A DNA stretch of 64,000 nt from positions 2,308,954-2,372,953 of the forward strand of contig NZ_CP059900.1 in assembly GCF_014126825.1 (NCBI RefSeq), written 5' to 3'. This document shows positions 62,597-64,000 of the stretch, piece after piece. Source of the stretch: Tomitella gaofuii. GTDB taxonomy: Bacteria; Actinomycetota; Actinomycetes; Mycobacteriales; Mycobacteriaceae. A program made the translations under genes and the position numbers. The number at the start of each line of letters is the position of its first letter. The stretch's first letter is position 1. Under the pieces are notes generated by a model. That model had not been told where the DNA came from. It worked only from the letters and a program-made list of their open reading frames with translations, and ran no database searches.

Positions 62597-63511
62597 ATGG
62601 CCACTGTCGACCCCCACTACATCGCGGCATCGCTGCCCGCGTGCATGACAGCCATCGCACGGCACACCCCCGAGCCCGTCCGTGAACATTGGTGCGACGT
62701 CGACGGCGTGCGCTACCCGGCCAAACAGGCCTATCAGGTCCTCACGGGACTCCCCCGCTCCCAGTTCACGTCGCACCAAGCACTTCGCCAGCTCAGGTCG
62801 GTCGGATTCATCGCCAGCGAATACCGCCGCCGTGCCCCCGAGCAGAACCACGGCGACAGCGCACCGAGCGCCTTCACGATCCTGTCGGGGTATCTCGCCG
62901 AACACGCGCTGACCGACCAGATCGGCGACGCGGAGGAGGCGCTTCTCGGCGCTGACGCGGAATCGACCAGGCAGATCGTCGAGGACTACCGGTTCAGCGA
63001 GGATCTCCTCGACGCCGCGCTCGAAGTCCGCACTCAGGTGGGACGCCTCAACGCCGTCATCCACGCCACCTGCATCGCCCGCGTACTGCCGCTCATCCTC
63101 GAGCCGGGCGAGACGATCTCCGCACGTCCTTCGCTGGCTGCAGGGAATGACCCGGGCCGGCCGTTCGATCTGGAGACCGACCGCCGGGTCGCCGAGTTCA
63201 AGATCTCCCAGTGGAAGGGCGCCGACGCGATGCGCAAGCGCGCAGCCTTTAAGGACCTGGTCCATCTTGCCCTCGACGAGTCCGGGCGTCGCCCCGAGCT
63301 CTACATCGTCGGCCCCGCGCCCGAGCGATTCCTGTCCGCCTCCGCTACTACAGCGGAATGGGCGCTCAACCGCGCGGGACCACGGATCAGGCAGCGGTTC
63401 CGCGAAGCCTATGGAGACCCGGCGGAGATGACCGTCGCGGATTTCCGGCGAGGGCCCGCGGCGCACGTCGCCATCGTCGACATGTCGTCACTGCTGCCGT
63501 CGCTGGCGTGA
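62597..63511 (+). CDS. Putative PD-(D/E)XK nuclease
   Basis: A 304-residue protein. The N-terminal part has VRYPAKQAYQVLTGLPRSQF, a 'YP-x-KQ ... TG' motif I associate with modules found on nucleases and restriction proteins. The C-terminal half contains FDLETDRRVAEFKISQWKG, a plausible PD-(D/E)XK core with Asp near 191 or 195, Glu near 200 and Lys near 202, followed by RAAFKDLVHLALD. It lies right after the IS256. It may be part of a restriction or anti-phage unit; no methyltransferase is in view. Confidence 0.5.
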   Translation: MATVDPHYIAASLPACMTAIARHTPEPVREHWCDVDGVRYPAKQAYQVLTGLPRSQFTSHQALRQLRSVGFIASEYRRRAPEQNHGDSAPSAFTILSGYLAEHALTDQIGDAEEALLGADAESTRQIVEDYRFSEDLLDAALEVRTQVGRLNAVIHATCIARVLPLILEPGETISARPSLAAGNDPGRPFDLETDRRVAEFKISQWKGADAMRKRAAFKDLVHLALDESGRRPELYIVGPAPERFLSASATTAEWALNRAGPRIRQRFREAYGDPAEMTVADFRRGPAAHVAIVDMSSLLPSLA

Positions 63512-63708
63512 CCGCGTCTGGACTGCCGCCCACGGGAGCTGACGCAGGTGACGGCAGCGTGGTTGTACGAAATCCGGGGCGATTCATTTTCCTGGAAACG
63601 GACGTCACCAAGGCCCGTGCCCAGGGGCCACCACAGACAAAATCTCATTGCAGATCAGGGCCAGGCAGAACTGCCTGACGTCGGCCCGGGCGGCGTGCCC
63701 GCCGTCTC

Positions 63709-63987
63709 TCAGCGCTTCGCGCGGCCTGTGCAATCCTCCAACGGCGTCATAGACCTATCGTGAACGCGCCACAGCGCCCAGCCGTCGCCGGGAGTCGGAG
63801 TTCCCGGTGCGATCCGCTCGATCACCGCCGCTGCCGCAGCCGTCGGGTCGGAGAACACGTACCCTTTCAGCTCACCTTTCGAGATGCGCACTCCACCGGT
63901 CGCGGGATCGAACACGGCGATGGTGCGGAAGCCGTCGTGGTCCAGAAAGACCCGCAACTGGTCCCCCACCGCCGCGCTTGCAGGCAT
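63709..63987 (-). CDS. Small protein with a RAMA-like domain (possibly partial)
   Basis: A 92-residue protein: LRVFLDHDGFRTIAVFDPAT, then YVFSDPTAAAAAVIERIAPG and DGWALWRVHD. The order 'strand - variable loop - SP-x-AA - GW-x-x-W' matches the RAMA domain linked to modified-DNA recognition. The frame remains open to the window edge, so a longer protein is possible. It converges with the nuclease gene. Confidence 0.5.
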   Translation of the reverse strand: MPASAAVGDQLRVFLDHDGFRTIAVFDPATGGVRISKGELKGYVFSDPTAAAAAVIERIAPGTPTPGDGWALWRVHDRSMTPLEDCTGRAKR

Positions 63988-64000
63988 CCCGACAGGTTGT

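Noticed and set aside
1-64000. CRISPR array
   Set aside because: The regular repeats seen (22 nt at IS21 ends) are short, few and bound to transposon ends, without spacers.

Overview
This 64 kb window is chromosomal DNA of a high-GC actinobacterium, most likely a Mycobacteriales member near Gordonia, Tsukamurella, Dietzia or Tomitella. The basis is about 70% GC with strong third-position G/C, frequent GTG starts, leaderless-looking promoters, Tat-exported enzymes, a SecA2, a mycofactocin-type SDR, a nitrobindin-like protein and a rifampin phosphotransferase. I could not assign a species. No rRNA, intact tRNA or CRISPR array was seen.

Region 1 (1-17.3 kb) mixes housekeeping and defence genes: a lipoate-protein ligase, a WYL regulator, a three-gene Wadjet type II-like SMC operon (jetA-jetB-jetC) with no jetD at its normal place, a Tat-exported GH31 glycosidase, an Xre/MbcA-RES toxin-antitoxin pair with a clear operator, an unusual membrane-anchored exonuclease VII large-subunit-like protein behind a 14-codon leader ORF, a nitrobindin-like protein and an ADP-ribosylglycohydrolase.

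Region 2 (17.4-47.5 kb) is mostly metabolic: rifampin phosphotransferase, secreted lipase, a Tat-exported sulfoquinovosidase with its sulfonate-binding residues, a MalY/PatB C-S lyase, MFS transporters, an FAD monooxygenase, a GH79-like glycosidase, a LysR-divergent amidohydrolase/SDR operon, acyl-CoA ligase and SecA2. It also carries small conflict modules: an AbiEii/MenT-like nucleotidyltransferase with an HTH partner, a PD-(D/E)XK polymorphic-toxin tail with a probable immunity gene, and a BrnA antitoxin whose brnT is reduced to its 3' end. Three intergenic spaces share a 25-nt inverted-pair repeat that looks REP/BIME-like.

Region 3 (49.4-62.5 kb) is an insertion-sequence graveyard: IS1380 with a 5-bp target duplication, two broken IS21 elements and one intact IS21, an IS1634-type remnant, IS30 with a 4-bp target duplication, ISL3 and IS3 stubs, a Tn554-like TnpC and IS256. 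Two AT-richer islands lie in it. One holds a ParA-type ATPase overlapping a SIR2-domain protein (51.1-53.1 kb). The other encodes a single-pass membrane protein of unknown function (59.1-60.0 kb). Matching IS21-like ends on either side of the nest suggest the two islands were once adjacent. The ParA-SIR2 pair is the best candidate in the window for an undescribed (probably anti-phage) system.

Region 4 (62.6-64 kb) has a putative PD-(D/E)XK nuclease and a small RAMA-like protein, suggesting the mobile/defence island continues beyond the window.
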